Positions 33,685-44,995 of a stretch of DNA of 64,000 bases are shown piece by piece (the first letter of the stretch is position 1; the number at the start of each line of letters is the position of its first letter). A program made the position numbers and the translations under genes. The stretch is taken from positions 1,105,791 to 1,169,790 of the forward strand of contig BCGN01000007.1 in assembly GCA_001599295.1 (NCBI GenBank), in the 5' to 3' direction. Under the pieces are notes generated by a model that saw only the letters and a list, made by a program, of their open reading frames with translations, ran no database searches and had not been told where the DNA came from. The DNA is from Sporopachydermia quercuum. Taxonomy: Eukaryota; Ascomycota; Sporopachydermiomycetes; Sporopachydermiales; Sporopachydermiaceae.

Positions 33685-35748
33685 TTATTTATCAGAATTG
33701 TCTTCCTTTTCTAATTCATTCAGAAAGAAAGTCTCGTGTGATTCTAAGCTTGATTGAACGTGTAGTTTGAAATTAATAATAAATTCAATCATACTTTGAA
33801 CTTCACGATGCATTGCCTCTCTGACCGATTTTAGATTTCGTTCAAGCTTATTATACTCCATAGTTACTGTTTGATACCTTTGTTCAATGCTCATGTTGCT
33901 TTTCTGGAGATCTTTACTCATTTTACTTAGTTCTCTCTCCAAACGTTCAATCTCAGCGTTGGATGATGATAAATCAGCGCTAGTTGTTTCGTATAATTCT
34001 TCGTAGGAAAGCTTTTCGCTATTCAGCTTAGCTTCCAGTGCTTCAACTCTTTCCTTCTTGTCAATGAAAGACTCATTCATCAAATCTAGCGTTTCCTGAA
34101 GTTTGATTGAATCATCTTGTAGTCTATGAACAACATTTGCAACTTCATTTCTAATATTCTGTAGTTTAATTCGGAAATCCCGGGTTAAGTCTTTTCCTTG
34201 TAAGAGTTGATCAGGCTTTAGTCCCAGTTTATCTTCAGATAACAAGTTGTCCATCGTCACTTCAAAGTTGGTATCATTTTCACCACTGAATCGTGAAATC
34301 GCTGACCGAATTTTATATATTTGAGTGTTATACTTATCTATGTGTTGGATTAGAGAACTAGCAAGCTCAGACACCTCGTTTTCCTTTCCTTGCATTCGCT
34401 TTTCCAGTTCAAAATGTTTCTCATCAATAGATTCTTTGATTTTGAGTAATCGTTCATTTTCATTGTTTATTCTGTCAATTTCGGCAGGTTGTAAGCCCTG
34501 CTGCGCTATCTGCTTATTCAACTCTTCTTTCTCTTTTTCATATTTGATTTGTAGCTGCTTGATATTCTGGATTTCTTCTTCAATACTGCGGATGGTATTT
34601 TCTGTTTTATTCTTCTTGGACTCCAGTAGTTCAGTAAAAGCTTGGAATTTTTCAATATCACCTTCCAAAGTCTTTGCTTTCTTTTCTGCGGCCTCTAAGA
34701 ATGACGAGTATTTAGAGATTTCCCTTAGTTCATTCTCCAACGCAGTGTTTTCTTCGTTCAATTCCTTTATCATATCATTCAGGGGCCCATTGATTTGATT
34801 CAGTTCTTGTTCCAACTCTTCTAAATACAGCTGTGACGATCCTTCTTCGTCCGCCATGTAGCTGGCGTATGAGTTAATGAAGTACTGGGTTATTAGTTGG
34901 TTGGTTCTAGTAGATTCTGTTTCATCGTCCAGTTCATAATCATGGTTATCGAACTTATCCATAGTAGTATTGAGTTCCACCAGCCAGTGCAACACACCTA
35001 GAAATATATGCCAGTTTTGGCCGCCCACTGCGGAGATTTGGGACTTGTTTATGCTTTCTAAGTAAGGATAACAAATAGATTTCAAAATGAAAAACACTTC
35101 GAAATCAATTGATCGCGTAAACTTATAGCCAGGGTCTAGTTTCCTGTAGAGCCATTGAAAGATGATGACAAAATCCTTTTGCGTGGGACTTCTAAGCGTT
35201 TTCTGGTTTAAAGGATACTTCATTTCTAACTCAAATCGATGAGACTGTAAAAATGCCATAATTTCTTCTTGCATCATCTGTTGATATTGCTTATCTCTTA
35301 GTGGTCTTGGATCCTTAGTAAGAGTGCTGCCAGAACCAATGATGGTTCCAACACCTATTCCCATATTTATATTTCCATTGCCCATCCCAAACGACGACGG
35401 TCGCTTCTTTGCTGATGAAGGAGCATAACTATTTCTGAAACTACTTCTTTTGGTAAGATTGGCCCCACTGTTATTCTCTTTATCTATGTCCATTGACATA
35501 TTACCTCCAGAGCTATTTNTAGGTATTCCCATAGACTTCTGAGGTAGAACAGATAGCCTGCTGTTGGTGCTAAACACTGGGGCTCCAACTGTGCTCTGTC
35601 TCATGTTGACAGCTAAAGATCGACTGGAGTTTGAAGCCGAGCGCTTGAGGGATGATGTTGGCTGTGGGATATGAGATGTGTTTTGGTCTAATGGTTGCAA
35701 TGGATTTGACGCTTGAGAGCGTCTGTAGTTAAATAAATCCTGTGACAT
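33685..35748 (-). CDS. NDC80: Ndc80/Hec1 kinetochore protein
   Basis: A 687-residue protein, almost the length of yeast Ndc80 (691). The N-terminal 120 residues are a basic, Ser-rich tail, the Aurora B-regulated part in the family. The calponin-homology domain (about 130-275) contains DPRPLRDKQYQQ, PTQKDFVIIFQWLYRKLDPGYKF and a VGGQNWHIFLGVLHWLVEL end. The rest is coiled coil to about 680, with a non-helical break around 490-510, where family members carry the loop region. Ndc80 pairs with Nuf2 and, with Spc24/Spc25, binds microtubule plus ends. Single exon, start at the first ATG. It faces PAN6 across about 1 kb of shared upstream DNA. Confidence 0.96.
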   Translation of the reverse strand: MSQDLFNYRRSQASNPLQPLDQNTSHIPQPTSSLKRSASNSSRSLAVNMRQSTVGAPVFSTNSRLSVLPQKSMGIPXNSSGGNMSMDIDKENNSGANLTKRSSFRNSYAPSSAKKRPSSFGMGNGNINMGIGVGTIIGSGSTLTKDPRPLRDKQYQQMMQEEIMAFLQSHRFELEMKYPLNQKTLRSPTQKDFVIIFQWLYRKLDPGYKFTRSIDFEVFFILKSICYPYLESINKSQISAVGGQNWHIFLGVLHWLVELNTTMDKFDNHDYELDDETESTRTNQLITQYFINSYASYMADEEGSSQLYLEELEQELNQINGPLNDMIKELNEENTALENELREISKYSSFLEAAEKKAKTLEGDIEKFQAFTELLESKKNKTENTIRSIEEEIQNIKQLQIKYEKEKEELNKQIAQQGLQPAEIDRINNENERLLKIKESIDEKHFELEKRMQGKENEVSELASSLIQHIDKYNTQIYKIRSAISRFSGENDTNFEVTMDNLLSEDKLGLKPDQLLQGKDLTRDFRIKLQNIRNEVANVVHRLQDDSIKLQETLDLMNESFIDKKERVEALEAKLNSEKLSYEELYETTSADLSSSNAEIERLERELSKMSKDLQKSNMSIEQRYQTVTMEYNKLERNLKSVREAMHREVQSMIEFIINFKLHVQSSLESHETFFLNELEKEDNSDK

Positions 35749-36739
35749 GATAGTGGGGATGATTTTATGTCAATAACTAAAGCACTTCAAAATGGATGTG
35801 TGATAGTTGTATTAATGGTGCTCTTTTATTGTTTGCTATTAATTTCGGGGTTATATCTTTTGACTCGAACCTGCCTGACTTCACTTCCTTCGTCTACTGT
35901 TTCCTGATCGCAATCCTGAATGGTAATACCTAGAATAGTGTCAATCTACAATATTCCCTTGACAGCAGGCAATCCAGTCTTGTAACACAGTATTGTAGAT
36001 CCTATTACTAGTATCACTACAAGTAAGTACAGTTATAGAAGCTGATCAGCACATCATGGACAAGCGATTACTTTTCATTGCAAAAAAATACGAACTGTCG
36101 CAGAGTTGATGTGAAATAGGCACAAAAGATAAACGAACACAGGTACCACAATATTTACAAAAGTCTCTTTTAGGAAACTAGCTATCAGCCCGTTGTGTTG
36201 CTACAGAAACGGTAAGAAAGTATCCCAATCAGGTACTACTCACCTAAAGTGTCAATTTTACATCATTTCCGGAATTCACGGCACTCAAAAGCTTGTTATC
36301 AATAACGTAATCATTAATCAGTTTTTCCCCACGAGTGAAAAATTATATTGATTTGTATGGAGGATCGCTGTTTCTATGGATAAACCTTCTTATTATGAGT
36401 AGTAAGGCTCTTTTGATAATTAGTCATACGGAAGAATCAGATATAATTTGTTTGTTGAGGGATTGAAATATTTGCTTGCTGAGCGTATTTCTGTGAATCT
36501 CGACTGCACTGCATTGCTAAGTATATTGTTGGCGATTATTGTTGACTTGCTCTATGGGGATATCCAACTTTTAGTGAAAAGTCACTGCTAACAGTAGATC
36601 TGTTTGATCAGTACACTAGGTTTTTGCATATTACTGGAAGGAAAATCAAAATTTTGAGGCCTGAAAAGAGGTTTATCTGGTTTGCTATTAATCCTCTACT
36701 CACCATTAGATTGCATCATCATCTATTGCTTGTCACCAC
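35749..36739. other. Divergent promoter region, NDC80 / PAN6
   Basis: About 1 kb of AT-rich DNA that should contain both promoters. No other gene or RNA was seen. Confidence 0.6.
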
Positions 36740-37834
36740 ATGGCACAACTACACTTTTCTACTGCCAAAATGTCTGAGCCCTTGATTATAACCACGGTAG
36801 CTGAATTGAGAGCTTGGAGACGTGAAAAGCTAGTTAAAAATGAGTCTGTTGGCTTTGTAGCTACTATGGGAGCTCTTCATGATGGCCATCTATCTCTAGG
36901 TATGTTATTTCTCATTACTTCATTGTGTATTTGCGGAGTCATCTCACAGATTCTTATCTTGTACTAACAAAATACAGTCAAAGAGTCCCTGAAAAACAAC
37001 GACACCACCATTGTTTCCATCTTCGTTAATCCATCTCAGTTTGCTCCAACCGAAGATCTAGATTCTTACCCTAGAAACAACCAAGGAGACATCGATCTCC
37101 TCCAAAGGCTATCTCACACGATACCAGACAACGTCTCAAGGAAGGTCAATGCTGTATTTCTTCCTTCTGTTAAAGAAATGTATCCTTCTGGCATCACTAC
37201 CCATAAGGATAAACAGCAAGGAGCTTTCGTTGTTGTGAAAGGAGTAAGCGAGCAATTAGAAGGTGCCTCAAGACCTCAGTTTTTTTCCGGGGTTGCTACA
37301 GTTGTAACCAAGCTTTTGAACATAGTAACTCCTACCAATGCATATTTTGGCCAAAAGGATATTCAGCAAACTATTGTCGTCAAACGTTTGGTGAAAGATC
37401 TATTGCTGAATACTGTGATCCAAGTGGTAGCTACTACTAGGCACCCGTCTGGTTTAGCAATGAGTTCTAGAAACGAGTATTTGTCACAGGAAGTTCGTGA
37501 TAGAGCTAGCATAATATATAAATCATTAGAAGCTGCCGTTGGGGTTTATAGAACGAGTTCTGGGGAAAAGGTGCCCGTGAAAGACATACTTGCGGCTTTG
37601 CATAGAGTATTAGATCCAGTGGCACAGGCACCTAAGGGCAATATCGACGATGACAGTGATGGCAGTGAGTTCTACCTTGATCTAGAATATGCGTGTATAA
37701 ATGACAAGGAGACGCTTCAAGAGCTGGAATATGTTGATAAGAGCCAAGGGGCTATTTTGAGTCTTGCTGCTTTTGTTCCTAATGGTGATGGCAGCTCTAT
37801 GAGAACAAGGCTTATAGATAATATTGTGTTATAG
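36740..37834 (+). CDS. PAN6: Pantoate-beta-alanine ligase (pantothenate synthase), two exons
   Basis: Exons 36740-36899 and 36978-37834 give 338 residues. The enzyme joins pantoate and beta-alanine using ATP, the last step of pantothenate synthesis on the way to coenzyme A. The nucleotidyl-transferase motifs are clear: ATMGALHDGH (HIGH-like) ending exon 1, SIFVNPSQFAP, YFGQKDIQQ, and the KMSKS-like MSSRNEYLS. The 78-nt intron has donor GTATGT, TACTAAC and acceptor TACAG, and splits a Val codon so that LSL joins VKES. An in-frame second Met (MSEPLII) 10 codons on is an alternative start. The length is slightly above S. cerevisiae Pan6 (309), partly through an acidic insert near 290. Confidence 0.95.
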
Positions 37835-38781
37835 GAGTAGAATAAAGATACAGGGATATGTTGATACGAAACAAGAGAAACCAGAGGTTGTGCTGTGAGC
37901 GGCTAGTTGTCTGTTTTATGAGAACATCCAGCTGTTGATATTTGGGGCGTTGCACGAACGACAACAGTTGGAACAAATGACGACTGAAGGAGAGAAGAAG
38001 GCGAGAGAGAAAGAGTATAGAATGAAAGAGGAGATACTGGATTCCAAGGTTCTGAATTCGAAGATTGCAGGTTGTCTATTACATCCATCTTCAAAATCCA
38101 CCATGAAAATAAGAATACTAATCATTCTTCTACCACCATATTTGAGAACTATGAATGAAAAGTTTTGATTTAACTAGCATAAANCAATAAAGTAAATACC
38201 ATACAAAAAAACATGTATAACGGTTCTCTTGTTTATATTTCACTTATAATTATTTATAGTTACTTATAATGACTATTAATCATTTATAAACGAACATAAT
38301 GATGTATATATTATGGCTATCAATCGTATTGTGTGTTAGCACATTGATATGTTCCCAAGGAACTATGAATGACCTTTACGTTAATGAAGACTAATCATAT
38401 TGGCTCCTTTTATATATTCATCTACTGCAATGAGAATAATGAGACCGATTATAGCTTTTAACGCTACATAGCTAACTCGTAATTAAGCAGCTACTAATTG
38501 ATTATTTGCTAGCGCTGTTCATATTAGGTCCCTTATCATAAACTTATATTGACACTAATATCTGCTTGAATCTCTAATAGCTTTAGAGCGGTTGACACAG
38601 AAATATTGATAACATTACAGCTCCATTATGGTGTAATAAACATAACATTAAACATGATAATTCTTTAATGGAGTAAGCATAATAGGCATGGTAAACTGTA
38701 GAAATCTTCAACATATGTCATAAACAGCTACAGCAAAAAGTCATTATGTTCATTATATACTATTATGGTTCTACAAAATCT
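37835..38781. other. Convergent intergenic region, PAN6 / HBS1
   Basis: About 950 bases between two 3' ends. Short open frames at 37903-38168 overlap one another on both strands and show no family features. It is very AT-rich from 38200 on, with repeated TTATAATTATTTATAGTTACTTATAATG-like words at 38240-38290. Confidence 0.55.
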
Positions 38782-41700
38782 CTATACAATAACCCCTGAA
38801 GCTATAGACCTACCATCCTTCCGAAGAACTATACGGCCTAAATCCTTATTCTTATACGCAGACTCCAAAGGAATCGAACCATCAACGATTTGAATCTCAA
38901 CTAATGCACAGCTTCCACTACTCAAATGGCGAGCGTTCTTCTTCAATTCGTTTCCTGTTTGTTTATCCAATGTTGCTTTAATCTTAGAAATCTTGCCTGG
39001 TAAATTAACACGACCTCTATGAACCATAACAGGAGTTCCTACTAATAAAGGTCTTTTAATAGTAAACACTAGCAATTGACAGTCGAATTTTTGAACAGAT
39101 TCAACTACATTATCAGCAGGACATAAAATATCACCAGCTGCCAGTTCAACAAGGTCTTCGCTGGTTAAACCTTTCAAATCAAGCACTGGGTTCTCTCCTG
39201 ACACGGCTATTTCGCATTTCTTATCGTCAATAGTGATATCTGTTACTACAGCTTCTTTCCCACTAGGGGCAATCACGACATCATCACCGGTTTTCACTAC
39301 ACCGCAGTTTACCCTTCCCTGGACAACTAGAGTATTTCTATGTTCTTTCATGTACACATCAAACACATCTAACCTGAATGGTACATCATATTGACGATTA
39401 ATGGCCTTAATGCTTTCTAAGTTATGAAGAAGAGTTCCTCCTGTATACCATTCGCCTATATGAGTATCAGGATCAGGTTCATTTACCACGTTGAATCCCG
39501 TTAAGCCTGATACTGGTATGAAAGAAACATCACTGAGAGAGAAACCTGAAGCAACTAAGAAATCGCCTAATTTCTGTTTAATTTCTTGATACCTTTCTTG
39601 AGGAGCTGCTACAACGTCTATTTTGTTGACAGCAACAACAAGTTTCTGGATGCCTAGAGATTTCACAAGAACCGTGTGTTCTTTCGTTTGCCCGTCGAGA
39701 TCGAATCCTGATTCAAAAGCATTAGGAGAAGCGTCAATGACTAGCAGAGCAACGTCAGCTTGACTGACGCCAGCAATCATATTAGGCACGAAATCCTGAT
39801 GCCCAGGAGCATCAACAATGGTGAATTTTGTTGTTTTAGTTTCGAAAGAGCTCATACAAATGTCAACTGTGACACCGCTGTAAGATTTGTTAGTATTGTA
39901 GTATTGATCGTAAATAAGGTTCAGTAGTGCATCATAGTGCATATAGAATATGTAAATTAATACATAGACTTGCATTATCATCCATCCGCCCTCATTAATA
40001 TTCGTCAAATGGTACTTACTGAGCACGCTCATCAGCAGTTTGATCCAAAACCCAAGCAAGAGCAAAACTGCCCTTTCCAATGTTCTGGCTTTCTTTCCTC
40101 AGCTGTGCTATTGTCTTCTCGTCAACTGCACCAACATCGTATAATAATCTACCCATCATAGTAGACTTCCCAGCATCAACGTGACCAATAACAACAAAGG
40201 ATATAGTGTTTTTTTCAGCTTTACGGCTGATTTCCTTCTTCACATCAATCTTTGTGTTAGAAACATTGCCTTTCTTCTTCCGCTGGTTCCCAGTGCTAGT
40301 AGAGTTAATATCAAGCTTCTTGATTCCATCAGCTACATTGCTATTAGCATTGAAAGCAGCTTGCTGAGCCTCAAGCACTTTGGCATCTGGCGATGGATTG
40401 GAAAATCCTGCTTTTGCCTTCTGGCTTGTTTTGGACACTGGATATAAAAGACAGGATATGTTAGAAGATTGTAAATAGTTGGGATGTTCAATGGTACGAT
40501 TAATGGCTGCAGGGATATTCGATATGAGGAAAACAGAGATTGATGAGTTTGGGCTTATGGATTGCAGTTTTGGATTGGTGAATAATGTGTTATTGCACAG
40601 TTCCTCAAGCGATTTTTGTTTGTCTTTGATTACCTGATGAGGGAAACGAGTTTCAGTAGAAGTAGCTACAGAAGCTTTAGCTCCCTTAGTGCCATTAGAG
40701 CCAGCAGGGCTAGCGTCATCGAAATCAGAGGAATGTTCAGTGTGTTGTTTCCGCTTATATTTCAATTTCGCCAGACTTCGTTTCGTAGAAGTAGCAGAGT
40801 CTAATGATTCGACTGTGCTTGATGAGCTTGATTGTCTGAAAAGGCTTAGCCTGCTTTGAGAAATGGGGTTAGGATTGGTCCCTGAGGAGTCAGTGGAAGA
40901 GCGTGGCAGATCACGTGATCTGGTGATCTTTCCAGTCAAGAAAGTGTCCTCNCTGGAGCTGTCTCCGCTACTAGCATTACTATAACTATGGCTCTGGTTC
41001 TGGTTCTTATGCTTAGTTCTGAAAGCTGCTAGTCTATTTGATGGTTTCTCGGCTTTTCCTAACTCCCGGCTTCCTTTCTTTGCCAACAGCAGCTGTTCCA
41101 GTTTAGAAAGAGGTTTCTGCCGTTGATTCATTGACTCATCAGTACCAATTGACGTCTGGTGTTCTTGTAGCTCCTGCTGTTCATTATCTTTCTGTAGTAT
41201 ATCATCACCATGAGCCCCAGTTTTCTTTTTCTCTCTTAATAGCGAAAGCTTTGAAGTCAATTTCGACTTTGAAGCTATTTCTGAACTTGGAACATCTTCA
41301 CCACCTAAATAAGCCCGAAAACCCAAACCCTTTTAGAATGTGTTCCTAATAAGCAACGAAGAAGAGATAAAATAGAATAAGAATAAATGAGAAAAGGATT
41401 AAAGGCATCAACAGGATATGCTGTTGTATGCATGATTCAAAGAAATATAGAAAGGTGATTTACGCAAATCATACATACCAGTAGTTGGCTTGAGTTTTAG
41501 CTTATGTTTAGTCTTTAACACTTGGAACGACTTATTCACATCAAAGTACTGTAACCATAGAACGTCTCTCAGCTCATCGTCGGAAATTGAATGTTTATAA
41601 TCGTTTAATTTTGCCTTCAAGCTTGGCAAAAGCTTGTTTATTTCTTCTTCATCTTCAGGGGTTATTTCTATAGTTGTTAGTACTGACCGTCCAATGNAAC

Positions 41701-42019
41701 GAGACACTAGAGATGTTGATGCAGAATGTGACATGCTGCAAATCACTCAACAGTCTAATAGTGAATATTTGTTGCTTATCTTATTATCCAACGGCACTTA
41801 CCGTTCTCGTCGCTATAGTGATCATCGCTATAGTATTCCAAGTCTAAATAATGTAAATAGTTAGCAAAGGCAAATTAGACACTATACATCTCTAACTATT
41901 TACTAACAATGATGCTCATTGCAATAGCTTTCATCTTCGTATACTCAGCTATTTCTATCCTTATTTCACCAGCTCACTTTTGCATACATACCATCATCGT
42001 CATAATCAAGTTTACCCAT
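38782..42019 (-). CDS. HBS1: HBS1/SKI7 translational GTPase gene, five exons, two probable splice forms
   Basis: Exons 41992-42019, 41802-41843, 41479-41667, exon 4, and 38782-39877. Exon 4 can start at 41304 (long form, 879 residues) or 40437 (short form, 590 residues); both acceptors leave the same phase. The short form has the Hbs1 layout: acidic N-terminus (MGKLDYDDDDLEYYSDD), small N-terminal domain (DELRDVLWLQYFDVNKSF), then EF1A-like GTPase with GHVDAGKST (about 171), DQTADERAHGVT, DAPGHQDF and NKID, and beta-barrel domains ending LRKDGRSIASG. Hbs1 with Dom34 rescues stalled ribosomes. The long form adds 289 Ser/Lys-rich residues with repeated [SN][KR]LxxLF-like motifs, as expected of a Ski7-type exosome-bridging region. 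Introns use GTAAGT/GTATGT; branch sites are TACTAAC or variants. Known family biology: several yeasts make Ski7 and Hbs1 from one gene by alternative splicing. That this gene does so is inference from the sites. Confidence 0.93.
40438..40466 (-). other. Alternative 3' splice site for the short HBS1 form
   Basis: On the minus strand a branch-like TTCTAAC is followed by a pyrimidine-rich stretch and ATCCAG, with the exon beginning at 40437. It lies inside the long open exon 4. The join to exon 3 completes a Val codon and leads straight into the conserved segment before the GTPase domain. Its branch and tract look stronger than those of the upstream acceptor at 41305-41306. Confidence 0.75.
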
Positions 42020-43053
42020 TATACTAGATCACTGTGAATGCAATGTCAATACAATATGATATGTGATGTGTTGATTCAATTCCTACCATACAGTGCTATC
42101 CGTCAGTAAAATAACCAAATAGCAACTTCTTCGTCAGCTTCTAATTACTAGATTTATAGTTATCTTTTCTTCTATATGATCCAGTTAGATCTTCTATTTA
42201 ACTGTCGATACCTTTTTATTCCTTTTATCACTTATTACAAGAACCAGACAGAATGAATGATCGAGTTGATGGACATTGAAAATACACAGACCACATGTCC
42301 CATGATAGGTACCCTGATTTATTACAATCTGGCTGAACCTCGGAAAATATGCAATTAGTCATCTTCTCCGATACATGTTCATATCGGAAATTATTTAAAC
42401 CCTCTTCCTTATAATATCCGGAGTTTCCTTTTAGGAGTAAAGTACCCGAAATCGGATAATTAATCCCAAAATAGCAATTGGATTAATTAGGCTGATAAAT
42501 AGCTGATAAATGCCTGATGAAATAATCAATCAATCATTGATCATCACGTTAGCTACTGTTACTTAATTTTCTACGCTATGTTAAATATTATTATATATAT
42601 ATATATATAAATATATCATCTTTACTCTACTTTATAGCAAGGGTAAAATCATTTTTTGAGAACCTTTAATATTCGTATAAATGAGTAATAGTTTGTTGGC
42701 ATTGTTGCAATTATCTTGTGCAGATCAAATTGAACGTTCAAATGCTCGGTCAAGTAAACAAGAGCAATTAACTGGAAAAGATCAACAAAAGATCAACCAG
42801 ATTAAAAAGCAAACTCACCATAAACAAACCAATTAATATTTAAACTAAATAGCGACAAGTAAGGACAACAAGTGAAAGCTGCCTAGGTATCGACAAGCTT
42901 TGGAGACGACGGTACTGCGGGTATAGTTTTGTGTGTTCAGTTGTAGATGTTATACAGTTTACAACAGTAAGCGCCTTGATAGTAAAGAGTCAGCGCTTAG
43001 TTTTAGGAAAAAGGAAGCTCACTAAGTTTCATATTTATAATTCTCGCTACATA
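42020..43053. other. Divergent promoter region, HBS1 / NECAP-like gene
   Basis: About 1 kb of AT-rich DNA with an (TA)9 microsatellite. No other gene was seen; the plus-strand frame is open from 42931 but family homology begins at 43054. Confidence 0.6.
42592..42609. repeat. (TA)n microsatellite
   Basis: Nine perfect TA units between the divergent HBS1 and NECAP-like genes. Confidence 0.85.
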
Positions 43054-43936
43054 ATGGGATTGTCATTGGATACAACGCTCGCGGTTATAAAAAACGTGAT
43101 TGTGAGCTCAATTCCGCCTCCAGATACGTGGAAACGTGAGAGAAACAAAGGAGAATTCTACGCCGCAGATTGGCTGGGTATGGAGGTACTCTGGGAAGGC
43201 ACAGTGATCATAAATCAGGTAGAAGTGTTTGAAGATGATGATCAAGGAAACCAAACAAACGATTTGGACACTTATTGCGAACTGCTATTCGTGAAGAACG
43301 TAAAATCNCCAGAAACAACAACATTTATGACAGTTCGGTACAACCCATTTGAAGAGTCAGAAGCACCGGAACTAATAGGAGTAGTGGAATGCCAAGATTT
43401 CAGAAAGAATTTTGTTGTATTCCCTCTTGTTCAAGATATTGAAGGAGATGGAGTTGTGCGATTAGCACTGTGTGCCAGACTCAAGTCTATCGGCGATGCT
43501 ACGGACTTTGAGTTCGCTTTAGAAGACTATAGAAAGTAAGTATTGAGGACACCGAGGGAACAGAGGGAACTGATAAGAAAGCTCTTTCTCGACATTTTGG
43601 AAACTGAATTATCGACGTTGTACTAACAACTTGAATTATAGCACTGCTAGATCCATTTTAAACAAGTACGAAGAACCAAGCAACACAACAACGATAAGTA
43701 AAATGTCGTCAGCGAGCAGCGACAGTGCCAGAGGACAAAACTTTGATGACGATGATGATGATGATGATGAGAGTTCTGCTATTAACATACCTTCACTAAA
43801 AGCACCTCCAACAAGCTCGGTGCAAGATGGAATAAATACACCGTTTTCTGAGCTAACAGTGCAGGTTGATACCAATTACGATGATGATGATGACGACGAC
43901 GACGATTTTGGCGACTTCAATGAGTCTGTCTCATAG
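43054..43936 (+). CDS. NECAP-like clathrin-coat-associated protein, two exons
   Basis: Exons 43054-43535 and 43642-43936 give 258 residues. The first exon is a complete PHear-type NECAP domain: SIPPPDTWKRERNKGEFYAADW near the start, an acidic loop, a VECQDFRKNFVVFPLVQD strand pair and DATDFEFALEDYR at its end, equal to FDFNVALQDHFK of animal NECAP. Animal NECAPs bind AP-2 and AP-1 and act in clathrin-mediated uptake. The intron (106 nt) has GTAAGT and TACTAAC and splits an Asn codon so that EDYRN joins TARSIL. The tail is acidic, with two Asp runs from GAT/GAC repeats, and ends DFGDFNESVS, a plausible short adaptor-binding motif. As far as known, S. cerevisiae has no clear NECAP. The frame is open upstream to 42931, but the Met at 43054 fits the domain start. 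Confidence 0.85.
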
Positions 43937-44389
43937 AAGTGCCGGAGGGACCCTTAGAATATCTACGCTAAATATGCATGTAAGGCAGTTCTTTACAATT
44001 TGGATGGAACAAAGCAATAGCAATACAGAATAAACTGAATGTAATAATGGAACAAAGCCAAAGAAATATTGAATATTATATACAGAATTGACAATTGCTC
44101 TAAACAACTATCTCAATTACCTTTAATAGAAGCAAAAATGACAAGGGCAGTGAGATTTAAACAATGTCAAATAATCAATAGACAGCCAGTTGCACTTTTA
44201 TGTACATAATCACCAAGAAAAATGCTTCAGATCATAGCTATAAATGTTATGTTATATCAGTGCATTGTTCATCTATCATATCTTAGTGAACATATTATAG
44301 TGTAGAACATATTACACCACTAATACTATCAAATACTAATATATGCATCACCAGTATAAATAGAAACCGACTTTCGTCTATCATAACAT
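43937..44389. other. Convergent intergenic region, NECAP-like / MRPL20
   Basis: About 450 AT-rich bases between two 3' ends, with a TGCATG word at 43975. Nothing else is visible. Confidence 0.6.
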
Positions 44390-44995
44390 TTACTCATCCC
44401 GATACCTAAGTTTCTTTCTCTTCGCACTATCAGCCTTAGCAAGAACCTTAGATTTACCCCATGAACTCTTGATAATCTCCAGCCTTCTATTCATTTCTTT
44501 AACCTGCTCTTCACTAGCTTGTGAACATAGCGAGATGAAAAACTTGGAACAATTGAACTTTTTGGCCAAAACAGCTCGTGTGTTAGTAACAGGATCTTCT
44601 CTTCGTAGACTTCTGATCTCAGCAATGTCGGCTTCAGTTAAATGGTACTTCTTAGCTGATTCACTCAGCTTTGGCATATATTGTAGCTGTTCATCCGGAA
44701 CGACAGAGACACGAACGTTGTATTCGAATTTCTTTCTAGGGTCTGACTCAGGAATAAATAGATTTGGGGTTTCTGTTGCAGGTTTAGCTGATGGAGCTGG
44801 TGTGTAGAATAATCCATCTCGGATAATTGGATTCACGTTTGACGCTGATTTCACTGGATTGTATTTACCTTCCACTCTGTTGATTTCTGGAATAACAGAG
44901 TCATGTTTGAATCTTCTGGCGGCATTGGAGAATTTTTGCGTGACATTTGAGCTTGAAGCCAATCTCAAACTTCTCGTGCTGAATTTCAAACTCAT
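44390..44995 (-). CDS. MRPL20: Mitochondrial large-subunit ribosomal protein mL58 (MRPL20)
   Basis: A 201-residue protein, close to S. cerevisiae Mrpl20 (195). The N-terminus (about 1-30) is rich in Ser, Arg and Lys and free of acidic residues, a good matrix-targeting presequence. The body contains FIPESDPRKKFEYNVRVSV and the family block YHLTEADIAEIRSLRREDP with NTRAVLAKKFNCSKFFISL, followed by a basic C-terminus. mL58 is a fungal-specific protein of the 54S mitochondrial subunit. Single exon, start at the first ATG. Divergent from PRP16. Confidence 0.93.
   Translation of the reverse strand: MSLKFSTRSLRLASSSNVTQKFSNAARRFKHDSVIPEINRVEGKYNPVKSASNVNPIIRDGLFYTPAPSAKPATETPNLFIPESDPRKKFEYNVRVSVVPDEQLQYMPKLSESAKKYHLTEADIAEIRSLRREDPVTNTRAVLAKKFNCSKFFISLCSQASEEQVKEMNRRLEIIKSSWGKSKVLAKADSAKRKKLRYRDE

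Noticed and set aside
38875-38900. Sequence resembling a tRNA B-box (GGTTCGATTCC on the minus strand)
   Set aside because: It lies inside conserved HBS1 coding sequence (DGSIPLES) with no A-box or cloverleaf around it.
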